DNA from: Nocardia brasiliensis
Lineage (GTDB): Bacteria > Actinomycetota > Actinomycetes > Mycobacteriales > Mycobacteriaceae
Length of the DNA stretch: 64,000 nt
NCBI RefSeq assembly: GCF_011801125.1
Contig: NZ_CP046171.1
Location: forward strand, 620,001 to 684,000
Direction: 5' to 3'
Positions 16,562 through 27,560 of this stretch are shown here, one piece after another; within the stretch, counting starts at the first letter, position 1, and each line of letters begins with the position of its first letter. A program made the translations under genes and the position numbers. The notes under the pieces are model-generated. The model was given only the letters and a program-made list of their open reading frames with translations, was not told the origin of the DNA and ran no database searches.

Positions 16562-17473
16562 ATGGACACCGAGCAGATCTGCGCAGGGCGCACCGTCATC
16601 GTGACCGGTGCGGGTCGTGGCATCGGCCGGGCGCACGCGCTCGCCTTCGCCGCCGCCGGGGCGCGGGTGGTGGTCAACGATCTCGGCTCGGCGCTCGACG
16701 GCGCGGCGACAGGGGAGAGCCCGGCCGAACAGGTCGTCGCCGAGATCGAGGCGATGGGCGGCGCTGCCGTGGCCAACGGCGACGACGTCGCCGATTGGCA
16801 GGGCGCGCAACGCCTTATCCGTCAGGCCGTTGACACCTTCGGCGGGCTGGACGTGCTGGTCAACAACGCCGGGTTCGTGCGCGACCGGATGCTGGTCAAT
16901 CTCGGTGAAGAGGAATGGGACGCGGTCATTCGCGTGCACCTCAAGGGCCACTTCGTCACCATGCGGCACGCGATCGAGTACTGGCGCGGCGAGTCGAAGG
17001 CCGGTCGCCCGGTCGACGGCCGCATAATCAACACCAGCTCCGGCGCCGGCCTGCAGGGCAGTGTCGGCCAGGGCAACTACGGCGCGGCCAAGGCGGGTAT
17101 CGCCGGTCTCACACTCACCGCCGCCGCGGAGTTCGCGCGCTACGGGGTCACTGTGAATTCCATCGCACCGGCGGCGCGCACCCGGATGACCGAAACGGTG
17201 TTTGCCGAGACCATGGCCAGGCCTGACGCCGGCTTCGACGCGATGGCTCCGGAGAACATTTCGCCGCTGGTCGTCTGGCTCGGCAGCGCGCGGTCGAAGG
17301 GCGTCACAGGCCGCATGTTCGAGGTCGAAGGCGGTAAAGTGGCCTTGGCAGAGGGGTGGCGGCACGGCGTCGCGGTGGACCGCGGTGCCCGGTGGGATCC
17401 GGCCGAGCTCGGCCCCGTGGTGGCCGACCTGATTGCCAAGGGGATGCCGCCGGAACCGGTGTACGGGGCCTGA
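16562..17473 (+). CDS. Short-chain dehydrogenase, Rv3548c-like
   Basis: A 303-residue SDR, one residue from the length I recall for Rv3548c. The motif is TGAGRGIGRAHALAFA near residue 15, then VVNDLGSALDG, NNAGFVRDRM, the NTSSGAGLQG serine and YGAAKAG. The insert HAIEYWRGESKAGRPVDGR and the C-terminal extension AEGWRHGVAVDRGARWDPAE are typical of the peroxisomal multifunctional-enzyme-like SDRs and also occur in Hsd4A at 40.3 kb. It starts 32 bp after the previous SDR with GAGGA upstream, so they form one operon. Confidence 0.83.
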   Translation: MDTEQICAGRTVIVTGAGRGIGRAHALAFAAAGARVVVNDLGSALDGAATGESPAEQVVAEIEAMGGAAVANGDDVADWQGAQRLIRQAVDTFGGLDVLVNNAGFVRDRMLVNLGEEEWDAVIRVHLKGHFVTMRHAIEYWRGESKAGRPVDGRIINTSSGAGLQGSVGQGNYGAAKAGIAGLTLTAAAEFARYGVTVNSIAPAARTRMTETVFAETMARPDAGFDAMAPENISPLVVWLGSARSKGVTGRMFEVEGGKVALAEGWRHGVAVDRGARWDPAELGPVVADLIAKGMPPEPVYGA

Positions 17474-17602
17474 TCTGGCACCACCCTTCTTTCTGCGCCG
17501 GTAACGATAGGGGTTTACTATGGCCCCCGTCCGTTGAAAATCCCGTGTGAGCGTCGCGACCGGGAAGTTCTGCGCTTTGCAATTGAGGGGAAGGCTCGAC
17601 GC

Positions 17603-18685
17603 ATGGCCGTTGGTCGCACGTTACGTGTGCTTGCAGTAGCGGGGACCGTGGCCGGTTTCGCGCTGCTGGGCCCGGTAGCGGCCGAGGCACAGCCGTCGAC
17701 TGGGGGCTGTCCCCAGTGCGCCGCCGACCCCACTCCGCCGCCGTACGACAGCGGTGGCCCCTGGTATCCCCTGTCCGTGCCCGGACAGCCCAGCGACGTC
17801 AGCGCGGTGCCTACCAATCCCGCTATCGGGACCGGCTCGGCGACCGGCTCCGCCGCGGCGGGTGGTTCGGCCGCCGCCGGTTCCGCGGCGGCGGGTGGTT
17901 CCGCGGCCGCGGGTTCCGCGGGCGCCGCCACCGGGTCCGCGGGTCTCGGCATTCTGCTCGGTTCCGGCTCGGCGGGTCTCGGCGTGACCCTCGGCAGCGG
18001 CTCGGCCGGCCTCGGCGTTGTGCTCGGTTCCGGATCGGCCGCGCTCGCCGGGACCGGTTCGGCAGGCCTCGGCGCCGCCGCAACGGGTTCTGCCGCAGTC
18101 GGTTCCGCCGGTGTCGGCGTCGGCACGACCGGTTCCGCCGCGGTGGGCTCGGCCGGTGTCGGTTCTGCCGCGGTGGGTTCGGCGGGTGTCGGCTCCGCGG
18201 GTGTCGGTTCGGCAGGCGTGGGTTCTGCCGCGACGGGTTCTGCCGCAGTCGGTTCCGCCGCGGTGGGTTCTGCCGCGGTCGGTTCCGCGACGCCGCTGCT
18301 CCTGCTGCTGATCCCGATTCCGCCGCCGCCCGCTCCTCCGGTGCTGCCCCCGATCGCGGTGCCGCCGGTGCCCTCGCCCGCGGTGCCAGCCATTCCGCTG
18401 CCCGTGCTCGCGCCGGTTCCGGCCGCGGCGCCCGCCGCCGTGCCGCCGCCCGCCCCGCCCGCACCCGCGGCCCCGCCGCAGGCCGCGCCCGCCAAGCCCA
18501 ACCCCGACGTGCGCCCCACGAGCGCCAACGACGGCCTCCCGAAGCCGAAGCTGCTCTCGGTGGTCGGCGGCCTGATCGCCCTCGGCCTCGCCGGTGCGGG
18601 CTCGGGCGCCGTCAGCTTCCAGGGCGCCGCGGCCGCACAGGCCCGCGTCGACGCCGCCCGTGCCATGTTCTTCCCGAGGCCGTGA
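17603..18685 (+). CDS. Secreted Gly-Ser-Ala repeat protein with Pro-rich region and C-terminal membrane segment
   Basis: A 360-residue exported protein. Residues 1-30 are a signal peptide (RTLRVLAVAGTVAGFALLGP, cleavage near AEAQ). Residues 80-235 are a low-complexity tract built on GSAxxGSAxx units (AAVGSAGVGSAAVGSAGVGS). A Pro/Val/Ala-rich stretch follows (about 245-310), and a hydrophobic segment VVGGLIALGLAGAGSGAVSF near 330 may anchor it. No known domain is visible. GAGGGGAAGG before the ATG at 17603 supports that start over one at 17534. The repeat suggests a cell-wall-spanning or envelope protein; the function is unknown. Confidence 0.75.
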   Translation: MAVGRTLRVLAVAGTVAGFALLGPVAAEAQPSTGGCPQCAADPTPPPYDSGGPWYPLSVPGQPSDVSAVPTNPAIGTGSATGSAAAGGSAAAGSAAAGGSAAAGSAGAATGSAGLGILLGSGSAGLGVTLGSGSAGLGVVLGSGSAALAGTGSAGLGAAATGSAAVGSAGVGVGTTGSAAVGSAGVGSAAVGSAGVGSAGVGSAGVGSAATGSAAVGSAAVGSAAVGSATPLLLLLIPIPPPPAPPVLPPIAVPPVPSPAVPAIPLPVLAPVPAAAPAAVPPPAPPAPAAPPQAAPAKPNPDVRPTSANDGLPKPKLLSVVGGLIALGLAGAGSGAVSFQGAAAAQARVDAARAMFFPRP

Positions 18686-18695
18686 GGGGGTGGGC

Positions 18696-18776
18696 ATGAG
18701 TGAGCGGAGCGAGCGAATCGTGTCACAGCGTGCGGCACGCATGCCGGAACCGAGCGTCAGCGAGGTGCGGGCATGA
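18696..18776 (+). repeat. 77-bp MIRU-like intercistronic repeat, copy 2, 26-codon ORF
   Basis: The ATGA at 18696 and the ATGA at 18773 are 77 bp apart. The peptide starts MSERSERIVSQRAARM and ends EPSVSEVRA; its TGA overlaps the start codon of the ImmA/IrrE gene. The central hairpin is GCGTG-CGG-CACGC, which keeps pairing although two bases differ from copies 1 and 3. GAGGTGC inside the 3' end serves as the ribosome-binding site for the next gene. The upstream gene ends 10 bp before the repeat. Confidence 0.8.
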
Positions 18777-19288
18777 GTGAATCGAAGACGCAGAGTACTT
18801 CGCGGTCGTACCGGCGGGTGGCCGCGGCCGTGGACGCGGTGTGCGCGGTCGCGGCGGACTCCGACGCCACCACGCTGGACGAGGTGGTGCTCGCCATCGC
18901 GAGCGAGCGGCGGCGGGAAATCGAAATCGCCAGTGCGAATTTGGGGCCGGGGGTGTGCGGTCAGCGCCGGTTCTATCCCGATCGGGACGTGATCGTGCTC
19001 GCCGAGTCGCTACCGAGCCGCGAGCACACGCTCGCGCATGAGCTCGGCCACATCGTGTTCGATCACGAGGGTGCGCCTGCCCCCGAGGTGACACTCGAGG
19101 CGAGCGACGATCTGATCGCGTACATGCTGAGTCAGCGGGCACACCAGCAGATCGTCGACGACGGCGCGGACGAGCTCGCCGAGTGGGAGGCGGAGACGTT
19201 CGCCGCCATGCTGATGACCCGGCTGCGGGTATTCAACAGCCGAGGCGCAGGCGTCTCGGTCCTTCGATTCGATGAGGCGCTGGGATGA
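18773..19288 (+). CDS. ImmA/IrrE-family zinc metallopeptidase
   Basis: A 171-residue protein with the gluzincin motif HELGH (TLAHELGHIVFDHEG, near residues 88-102) and a downstream EWEAETFAAMLM segment that supplies the third zinc ligand (Glu). ImmA/IrrE peptidases cleave or inactivate XRE-type repressors in phage, ICE and stress circuits. The start overlaps the stop of the 26-codon repeat ORF and its own stop overlaps the membrane gene (ATGA). An XRE/EspR-like regulator lies 1.3 kb downstream on the other strand and is a candidate partner (inference). Confidence 0.85.
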   Translation: MSESKTQSTSRSYRRVAAAVDAVCAVAADSDATTLDEVVLAIASERRREIEIASANLGPGVCGQRRFYPDRDVIVLAESLPSREHTLAHELGHIVFDHEGAPAPEVTLEASDDLIAYMLSQRAHQQIVDDGADELAEWEAETFAAMLMTRLRVFNSRGAGVSVLRFDEALG

Positions 19289-20295
19289 CCCTCTGGTTGA
19301 CGGCACTGCTGGTCTGGATGGCGGCAGGGGCCAGGGTGGGGCGTGTGCTGGTGAAGCCGGCCACGACGGCCCGGGTGGCCATCGTGATCGCCGTGGCCGC
19401 CGTCGCGCTGGCCGCGACCGTGGCGGTGCCGGAGATCGCGGTGGCGATCGACAACCTGGTGCCCGGCGGCGTGCACGCGGGCTGGCTTTCCGACGGCGTC
19501 GTGGTGTCGGCGTGGATCGCCTTCGTGACGGCCACCTCGGTGGTGGCCTCCGCGGCGTGGCCGGTGGTGTCGCGGCGCAACCTGCGCCAGGTCGCGCTGG
19601 TGATCTACAGCCTCGGTCTGTCCACGGTGGCCGCGACCATCGCGTGGTCGTTCACCTTCGGCTGGGAGGTGGTCGCGTTCGGCGCGGTGTTCATCGTCAT
19701 CACCGGGCTGCGCAACCTCGACTGGACCACGCTCGGTCGCGGCATCGCGATCTACACCACGGGCACCGCGATCGTGGCAGTGCTTGCGGTACTTCAGGTT
19801 CGGCGCGCGTTCAACGATGTGCCCCGGGTCGCACCGGGCAATCCGACCTGGGCCTGGCCCGCGTGGGAGGCGGCGAGTCTGCTCATCGCGTTCGGCGCGG
19901 TCTGGATCGTCGTGGAGCTGTGGGTGCGAGCGCGGGTGCTGCTGCGCCAGATTCGGCTGCTGCATCGGATCATGGTCGGCCGCTTCCCCGAGGTCGTCGC
20001 GCACGACCAGACCGGAACCTCCACTCAGCTGCGGGCTTCGGACCAAGTGGCGCAGATCATGGACGCGCTCTACCTCCAGTCCGGCGGCGGCGTCGTGCTC
20101 GCCGCGGTGGCCCCGCCGCCGCGGTCGATCACGGAGCGGGCGGGCACTGTGGCGGAGTGGGCGAGAAACCCTTTGGGCGACGTGACAATCGATGCACGGT
20201 GGATTGCTCCGCCGGAGGGGATTAGTCCGCGCGGTTGGGTCCAAGCCATCGCCCGGGCATATGACGCGACAACCTTGGAGCACGCCCGAAATTGA
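19285..20295 (+). CDS. Multi-pass membrane protein of the ImmA-linked (MAB_1171c-like) type
   Basis: A 336-residue integral membrane protein. The first 230 residues hold six or seven hydrophobic segments (for example VAIVIAVAAVALAATVAV and LIAFGAVWIVVELWV), followed by a soluble C-terminal region of about 110 residues. It is ATGA-coupled to the ImmA/IrrE gene. In many Nocardia and Mycobacterium genomes an XRE regulator, an ImmA peptidase and a membrane protein of this kind, labelled putative transporter, occur together; that label rests on my recall, and no transport motif is visible. Confidence 0.72.
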   Translation: MTLWLTALLVWMAAGARVGRVLVKPATTARVAIVIAVAAVALAATVAVPEIAVAIDNLVPGGVHAGWLSDGVVVSAWIAFVTATSVVASAAWPVVSRRNLRQVALVIYSLGLSTVAATIAWSFTFGWEVVAFGAVFIVITGLRNLDWTTLGRGIAIYTTGTAIVAVLAVLQVRRAFNDVPRVAPGNPTWAWPAWEAASLLIAFGAVWIVVELWVRARVLLRQIRLLHRIMVGRFPEVVAHDQTGTSTQLRASDQVAQIMDALYLQSGGGVVLAAVAPPPRSITERAGTVAEWARNPLGDVTIDARWIAPPEGISPRGWVQAIARAYDATTLEHARN

Positions 20296-20618
20296 GCTAG
20301 GCGGTCTGTTCCGCCGGTATTCGGCGCATCCGTAGACACCCGGGGATCGGCGTTGCGGCCCCCGGGTCGAGTTCTGCCCGGTGCACGATGACTTTCCGAG
20401 GCTTGCACGAAATCAGGCGCCCGAGATAACCGGCGCATCAGTCTGTTCCGAGATAGTCGAATGCGGATCGCACGCGCGTGTGATCAGATACCGCAAGCAC
20501 CCTTGACGCGGCAAGCCCCTATTACCGTGGGCGCGCCATCGTGCATTGTCCAGCGTGTCAACGCATAACACAGCACAGTGCGACCCGTCGGGCCGCACTG
20601 TGCTTCGTGCAAGTGAAC
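20296..20618. other. Intergenic region between the convergent membrane gene and espR-like gene
   Basis: No gene supported. It holds a GC-rich inverted repeat ACCCGGGG/CCCCGGGT (20338-20345 and 20360-20367) and a strong hairpin at 20572-20604 listed separately. A short minus-strand open frame inside (20413-20598) has no ribosome-binding site and unbiased codon positions. Confidence 0.6.
20572..20604 (-). terminator. Hairpin terminator of the espR-like gene
   Basis: A perfect 11-bp inverted repeat, AGCACAGTGCG (20572-20582) and CGCACTGTGCT (20594-20604), has an 11-nt loop. It lies 15 bp beyond the stop of the minus-strand regulator and is followed on that strand by TGTGTTAT, a partial U tract. 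Confidence 0.7.
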
Positions 20619-21035
20619 CTATTCGGTTCCATCCGGAGGAATTTCGGGCAAGCCTTCACTTGCCCGCAACTTCTCCGCCATGGAGGTGAGGAGGTTCTGT
20701 GATTCTTCGGACAGGTCGAACGCCCTACTCGACAGCCGTCGCAGTCCGTAGCCCTGCAGCTGGGACAGCAACTCCAGATCGTGATCGATCTTGGCGGCAT
20801 AGATGTCGTTGAAGAAGTAGTCCGGCTTGACCTTGAAGAACTTCGCCAGGGCGGCCACCGTCTCATCGGACGGGTTCGTCCGTTGTCCCGACCGCAACTG
20901 CGACAGGTACGGTTTCGAGATCGGATGTCCGGAGGCCGTCAGCGCAGCCGCAACCTCCGCGTTGGTGTGCGGCTTACGCCCCGGGGGATGCACGGTTTCG
21001 AACAGCTTGTTCAGCCGCGCCGCGAAATCAGCCAT
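20619..21035 (-). CDS. EspR-like XRE-family DNA-binding regulator
   Basis: A 138-residue protein with an N-terminal helix-turn-helix: FAARLNKLFETVHPPGRKPH, then PYLSQLRSGQRTNPSDETVA, followed by LAKFFKVKPDYFF. This layout and the HPPGRKPHTNAEV/SGQRTNP motifs closely match M. tuberculosis EspR (132 residues), the nucleoid-associated regulator of ESX-1 genes that dimerises through its C-terminal helices. The ATG at 21035 follows an A+T-rich promoter region. Its proximity to an ImmA/IrrE gene raises the possibility of proteolytic control, which is not known for EspR. Confidence 0.82.
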   Translation of the reverse strand: MADFAARLNKLFETVHPPGRKPHTNAEVAAALTASGHPISKPYLSQLRSGQRTNPSDETVAALAKFFKVKPDYFFNDIYAAKIDHDLELLSQLQGYGLRRLSSRAFDLSEESQNLLTSMAEKLRASEGLPEIPPDGTE

Positions 21036-21397
21036 TGTGAGCCGCCCAATTCCCTTCGCTGTACTAACAGTCGTTATCTCGGATACGTATCATTGATATT
21101 AGCGGCTCAGTAACTGAAAACCTACGCCTGATTCCGGATTTCCTTGAAGCTTCTAGGTGCCGGTCGGGCGAAGGTACTGGGACCGTTGCGTTTGCGGGTC
21201 ACCCCAACGGCTCTCGAGAAGCCGAGGTACGGGCCGGTTCTGGCCCGTCCTGGAGGTCTTCCCCGCGCCATCCATGATAGCGGAAAGATAGCTGACGTCT
21301 CATCTAGTTGACGAAGCTCACTCATGTGTGGCGTACGACACGTTTTCGGGCCTGGGGGATGAACGTTCAACCATCCCGTTTCGCGGCGCTGAACGCC
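21036..21397. other. Intergenic region upstream of the espR-like gene and downstream of fadA5
   Basis: About 360 bp with no supported gene. The part next to the regulator (21055-21120) is unusually A+T rich (TATCATTGATATTAG) and probably holds its promoter. A 7-bp hairpin ACGGGCC/GGCCCGT (21229-21248) could help end the fadA5 transcript. A minus-strand open frame at 21122-21370 lacks coding bias and a ribosome-binding site. Confidence 0.5.
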
Positions 21398-22648
<1,251 letters not shown>

Positions 22649-22665
22649 CTATGCTTCAATGATTA

Positions 22666-22679
22666 TAGAACGTGTTTCA
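22666..22679. promoter_or_regulatory. KstR operator upstream of cyp125
   Basis: TAGAACGTGTTTCA is a full match to the KstR pattern TnnAACnnGTTnnA, 21 bp before the cyp125 start codon. KstR represses side-chain and ring A/B genes and is released by 3-oxo-cholestenoyl-type CoA esters. Confidence 0.82.
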
Positions 22680-22700
22680 GTTTGTCGAAGGAGACATCTG

Positions 22701-23960
22701 GTGGTAGACCCTCGGAATGTCCGGCCGAATCTGCCGGACGGATTCGACGTCACAGATCCCGGCATCTACGCCGAACGAGTCCCGGTCGAGGAATTCGCCG
22801 AACTGCGCCGAACCGCCCCGATCTGGTGGAACCCGCAGCCCGCCGAGGTCAGTGGCTTTCACGACGAGGGCTTCTGGGTGGTCAGCAAGCACGCCGACGT
22901 CAAAGAGGTGTCCCGCCGCAGCGAGGTGTTCTCCACCTACGAGAACACCGCGATCCCGCGCTTCAACGACGACATCACCCGCGAGCAGATCGAGTTGCAG
23001 CGCTTCGTGCTGATCAACAAGGACGCGCCCGAGCACACCAAGCTGCGCAAGATCATCTCCCGCGGCTTCACCCCGCGCGCGATAAACGGTCTGCGCGCGG
23101 AACTTTCGGCGCGGGCCGAGTCGATCGTCAAGGCCGCGGCCGAGTCCGGCAGCGGCGACTTCGTCACCCAGATCGCGTGTGAGCTGCCGTTGCAGGCGAT
23201 CGCCGAGCTGATCGGTGTGCCCCAGGAGGACCGGATGAAGGTCTTCACCTGGTCCAACGACATGACCGGCTACGACGACCCGGACAACGACGCGGACCCC
23301 GTGCTGGCCTCGGCCGAAATCCTCGGCTACGCCTATCAAATGGCGGCCGCGCGCAAGGAGTGCCCGGCCAACGACCTGGTCACCACGTTGATCGAGGCCG
23401 ACGTCGACGGCGACAAGCTCAGCGAGGAAGAGTTCGGCTTCTTCGTCATCATGCTGGCCGTGGCAGGCAACGAGACCACCCGCAACGCCATCACGCACGG
23501 CATGAACGCCTTCATGGAGCACCCGGATCAATGGGAGCTGTTCAAGAAGGAACGTCCGGCCACGGCCGCGGACGAGATCATCCGGTGGGCCACGCCGGTC
23601 ACGTCCTTCCAGCGGACCGCGCTGGAAGACACCGAGCTCGGCGGCGTGCGGATCAAGAAGGGTGAGCGGGTCGTCATGCTGTACCGCTCGGCCAACTTCG
23701 ACGAGGACGTGTTCGACGAGCCGGAGAAGTTCGACATCCTGCGAAAGGACAACCAGCACTTGTCCTTCGGTGGCACCGGAGCACACTTCTGTATCGGTGC
23801 GAACCTGGCCCGGCTCGAGGTCGACCTGATCTTCAACGCCATCGCCGACCATCTGCCCGACATCACCAAGCTCGGCGACCCGAGGCGGCTGCGTTCCGGC
23901 TGGCTCAACGGGATCAAGGAGTTCCCGGTGGACTACAAGACCTGCCCGGTCGCGCACTGA
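22701..23960 (+). CDS. cyp125: Steroid C26(27)-monooxygenase CYP125
   Basis: A 419-residue cytochrome P450. Visible are PNLPDGFDVTDPGIYAERVP at the N-terminus, AGNETTRN (I-helix, about 255-262), EIIR as the K-helix ExxR (292-295), and the heme loop FGGTGAHFCIGANLAR with the ligand Cys364. CYP125 starts side-chain degradation by oxidising C26 of cholest-4-en-3-one. The GTG at 22701 has GAAGGAGA seven bases upstream and gives a length near the 433 residues of M. tuberculosis CYP125. A strong terminator follows; the igr genes that are next to cyp125 in M. tuberculosis are absent here. Confidence 0.9.
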   Translation: MVDPRNVRPNLPDGFDVTDPGIYAERVPVEEFAELRRTAPIWWNPQPAEVSGFHDEGFWVVSKHADVKEVSRRSEVFSTYENTAIPRFNDDITREQIELQRFVLINKDAPEHTKLRKIISRGFTPRAINGLRAELSARAESIVKAAAESGSGDFVTQIACELPLQAIAELIGVPQEDRMKVFTWSNDMTGYDDPDNDADPVLASAEILGYAYQMAAARKECPANDLVTTLIEADVDGDKLSEEEFGFFVIMLAVAGNETTRNAITHGMNAFMEHPDQWELFKKERPATAADEIIRWATPVTSFQRTALEDTELGGVRIKKGERVVMLYRSANFDEDVFDEPEKFDILRKDNQHLSFGGTGAHFCIGANLARLEVDLIFNAIADHLPDITKLGDPRRLRSGWLNGIKEFPVDYKTCPVAH

Positions 23961-23983
23961 CAAGCCGACCCCGCGCAACAACG

Positions 23984-24026
23984 AAGGCCCTCGTCCCGGA
24001 ATCACTCCGGGCCGAGGGCCTTTTCG
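23984..24026. terminator. Bidirectional hairpin terminator after cyp125
   Basis: AAGGCCCTCG (23984-23993) pairs with CGAGGGCCTT (24013-24022), followed by TTTTCG. The reverse strand also has a short U tract after AAGGCCCTCG, so it can serve both cyp125 and the convergent NTF2-like gene ending at 24035. Confidence 0.8.
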
Positions 24027-24034
24027 TCGTTCGA

Positions 24035-24454
24035 TCAGCCGAGCTTCTTCGCGGTCGCCACGGCGCGGTCGACCTCCCAGAACGCGCGCAGCGCGGCGAT
24101 CTTGCCGGACTCGTCCACCCGGTAGGTGAACACGCCGTCGGCGTCGATCTGATGGCCGCCGAGCGTGCTGCGGATGGTCCCGGTGAACGCGACCTCGTTG
24201 CCGCAGGCGAACGAGTCGCCGAAGCGGAACTCGATCGAGGTCGTCTGCGCGATCGCCTTGTCCCAGAACGCCGCGATCGCCTCGGTACCGCGATGACCCT
24301 TGCCCTCGGGGTCGAAACCGGAAGGGCCGATGGGGTCTTCGACGATGCCGTCCTCGGCGAACAGCGCGACCCAGGCCGCCTTGTCCCTGGCGCGCACCGC
24401 GGCCTGCGACGCGAGCCCGGCAATGCGGGCGGGGTGGTCGGTGGTGTCCGTCAT
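24035..24454 (-). CDS. SnoaL/ketosteroid isomerase-like NTF2-fold protein
   Basis: A 139-residue cone-shaped NTF2-fold protein: helices RIAGLASQAAVRARDKAAWV, then LFAEDGIVEDPIGPSGFDPEGKGHRG, and beta strands with VAFTGTIRSTLGGHQIDADG. The Asp/Tyr chemistry of a real delta5-3-ketosteroid isomerase cannot be confirmed by eye. It is the last gene of a KstR-type operon and overlaps the F420 oxidoreductase (ATGA). A role on a side-chain or ring intermediate is inferred from position only. Confidence 0.75.
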   Translation of the reverse strand: MTDTTDHPARIAGLASQAAVRARDKAAWVALFAEDGIVEDPIGPSGFDPEGKGHRGTEAIAAFWDKAIAQTTSIEFRFGDSFACGNEVAFTGTIRSTLGGHQIDADGVFTYRVDESGKIAALRAFWEVDRAVATAKKLG

Positions 24455-25346
24455 GCCGATACCTCCGCGACGATCGGGGATTCGATGTTCGCCGCGGCGA
24501 ACCGGCGCAGCGCGTCCTGTTTGGCGGCGAGCTCGCCGTCGAAGCCGATCCCGTCCATCAGCCACGGCACCACGATCGCGTCGGTGACGCCCGCGTCGGC
24601 CAGGTCCTGGTAGCCCGAGCGGCCGAAGCGGTCGACGCACACCGCCTGGATCTCGAACGGCTCGCTGCCACGGTCGAATTCGGCGCGCAGGGCGTCGAGC
24701 TTGCCGATGGTCGCGCGCAGCTCGGCGTAGGTCATCATCGCCGAGGCCCAGCCGTCGCCGACCCGGGCCGCGCGGCGCAGCGCCGCCTCGGTGTGCCCGC
24801 CGATGTAGAACGGCACCGGCTCGCTCGGGGCCGGGCTGACCTGCAACGGATCGAAATCGAAGAATTCGCCGTGGTATTCGACCATGCCGCCGCCCAGCAC
24901 CAACTTGATGACCTCGATCATCTCGTCGACCCTGGCGCCGCGGCGCGCGTAGGGCACGCCGCACCACTCGAATTCCTCCGGCGCCCAGCCGATGCCGACG
25001 CCGAAACCGAACCGGTTGCCCGACATGGCCGCCACCGAGCCGACCTGACGGGCCAGCAGCAGCGGATTGCGCGAGCCGAGCTTGAGCACGTTGGTGTAGA
25101 ACCGGATCCGGCTGGTCGCCACGGCCATCGCGGTCGCGCCGATCAGCGGGTCGACCCATGGGGTCTCCGGTCCCCAGAACCTGCTGCCGTCGGCGGTGTA
25201 GGGGTATTTCGCCGCCGCGGACTTCATGTAGAACAGCGAGTCGGGCAGCGCGATTGACGAGAACCCGCACTCCTCAGCGGTTTTCGCCAGTTCCGGCAGC
25301 TGCTCCAGTGGGCTCAGCGCGATGCCGAGGGTGAACTTCAGTGGGT

Positions 25347-25350
<4 letters not shown>
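24451..25350 (-). CDS. LLM-class F420-dependent oxidoreductase (TIGR03619-like)
   Basis: A 299-residue luciferase-like TIM-barrel protein. Characteristic pieces are IALPDSLFY, RIRFYTNVLKLGSRNPLLLA, the GVGIGWAPEEFEWCG loop and VPFYIGGHTEAALRRAARVGDGW for F420 binding. It is distinct from the Rv3520c-like oxidoreductase at 28.7 kb. ATGA-type overlaps join it to ltp3 upstream and the NTF2-like gene downstream. Its substrate is unknown; the operon suggests a CoA-bound sterol side-chain intermediate. Confidence 0.8.
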
Positions 25351-26509
<1,159 letters not shown>

Positions 26510-26513
<4 letters not shown>

Positions 26514-27550
26514 CGGCTCGCCTCCGAATCCAGGACTGTCACGAGGTTCTGCTGCAGCGCGGGGCCGCTGGTGGCGTGGGCGAGTGCCCGATTCGCGGTG
26601 CCGTGCATGATCGCCTCGGCCGCGAAGCCGATGCGCTCTAGCCCGGCGGCGAACATCGGGTTCGCGGCGAGCGCGCCCCCGGACGGATTCACCTTGGTGC
26701 CGTTTCGCAAGCCGATCGCCTCGGTGAGGATCAGCTGCTGGTGGCTGAAGGGCGCGTGCAGCTCCGCGATATCGAAGCCGCCGGTGTCGCCGCCGGTAAC
26801 CGCCTGGGCCGCAGCGGTGGTGGAGGGGGAGACGGTCAGGTCGCGGGCGCCGAGATTCTGCGTGTCGACGCGATGGGCTATGCCGGTGATCCAGGCGGGC
26901 CGCTCGCAGAGTTCGCGGGCGCGGTCGCCGACGGCGAGCACGATGGCCGCCGCGCCGTCGGTGATCGGGGCGATGTCGTGGGCGCGCAGTGGATCGGCGA
27001 CATATGGTGTGCCGAGCAGGCTTTCGACGTCGCCGTCACTGCCCGCGGCGACCGCGGCCATGTCCTGTTCGGTCCAGCGGCCTGCGTCCAGGCCGGCTCT
27101 GGCCTGCAAGCCCGCGATCGACCAGGCGTCCGGCCACAGCGGCGTCACCAGGTACGGGTCGAGCTGCATGGTGAGCACCTGGCGCAGCGTGCTGGCCGAC
27201 GACTTGCCGAAGCCGTACACCAGCGCGGTGTCGGCCTGACCCGAGCGCAGCTTCACCCAGGCCTCGTACAGTGCCCATGCCGCGTCCATCTCGACGTGGG
27301 ACTCGTTGATCGGCGGTACCGCGCCGATCGCGTCGATCGCCGAGATGAACGAAAAGGCGCGCCCGGCAAGGTAATCCGAGGAGCCCGAGCACCAGAAGCC
27401 GATATCGGACTTGGTGATGCCGAGCCGGTGGTAGAGCTGCTGGAAGCAGGGCACCAGCATCTCGACGCCATTGGTGGTGCCGAAGGTTTCCGGCACGTGC
27501 GGCGCGTGGGCGAAACCCACGACCGCGATATCCGTTCCGTGGTCAGTCAA
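26510..27550 (-). CDS. ltp4: Thiolase-like lipid-transfer/aldolase protein Ltp4
   Basis: A 346-residue thiolase-fold protein, shorter than Ltp3. It shows FWCSGSSDYLAGRAFSFISA, ALVYGFGKSSASTLRQVL, NPSGGALAANPMFAAGLERI and GTANRALAHATSG; no CxS nucleophile or GHPxG histidine motif is present. The start is a TTG at 27548-27550 with GAGAGG six bases before it, in frame with the natural TDHGTDIAVVGFAH N-terminus. With Ltp3 and the DUF35 protein it probably forms the C-24-branched side-chain aldolase system (Rv3522 equivalent). Confidence 0.8.
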
Positions 27551-27560
27551 CGTGGGCCTC

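Noticed and set aside
17603..18685. PE_PGRS-type protein
   Set aside because: The repeat is Gly-Ser-Ala rather than Gly-Gly-Ala, a classical signal peptide is present and there is no PE domain.
20413..20598. A 61-codon minus-strand frame downstream of the espR-like gene
   Set aside because: It overlaps the terminator hairpin, lacks a ribosome-binding site and shows no third-position G/C bias.
21122..21370. An 82-codon minus-strand frame between espR-like and fadA5
   Set aside because: No ribosome-binding site, no coding bias and no recognisable motif.
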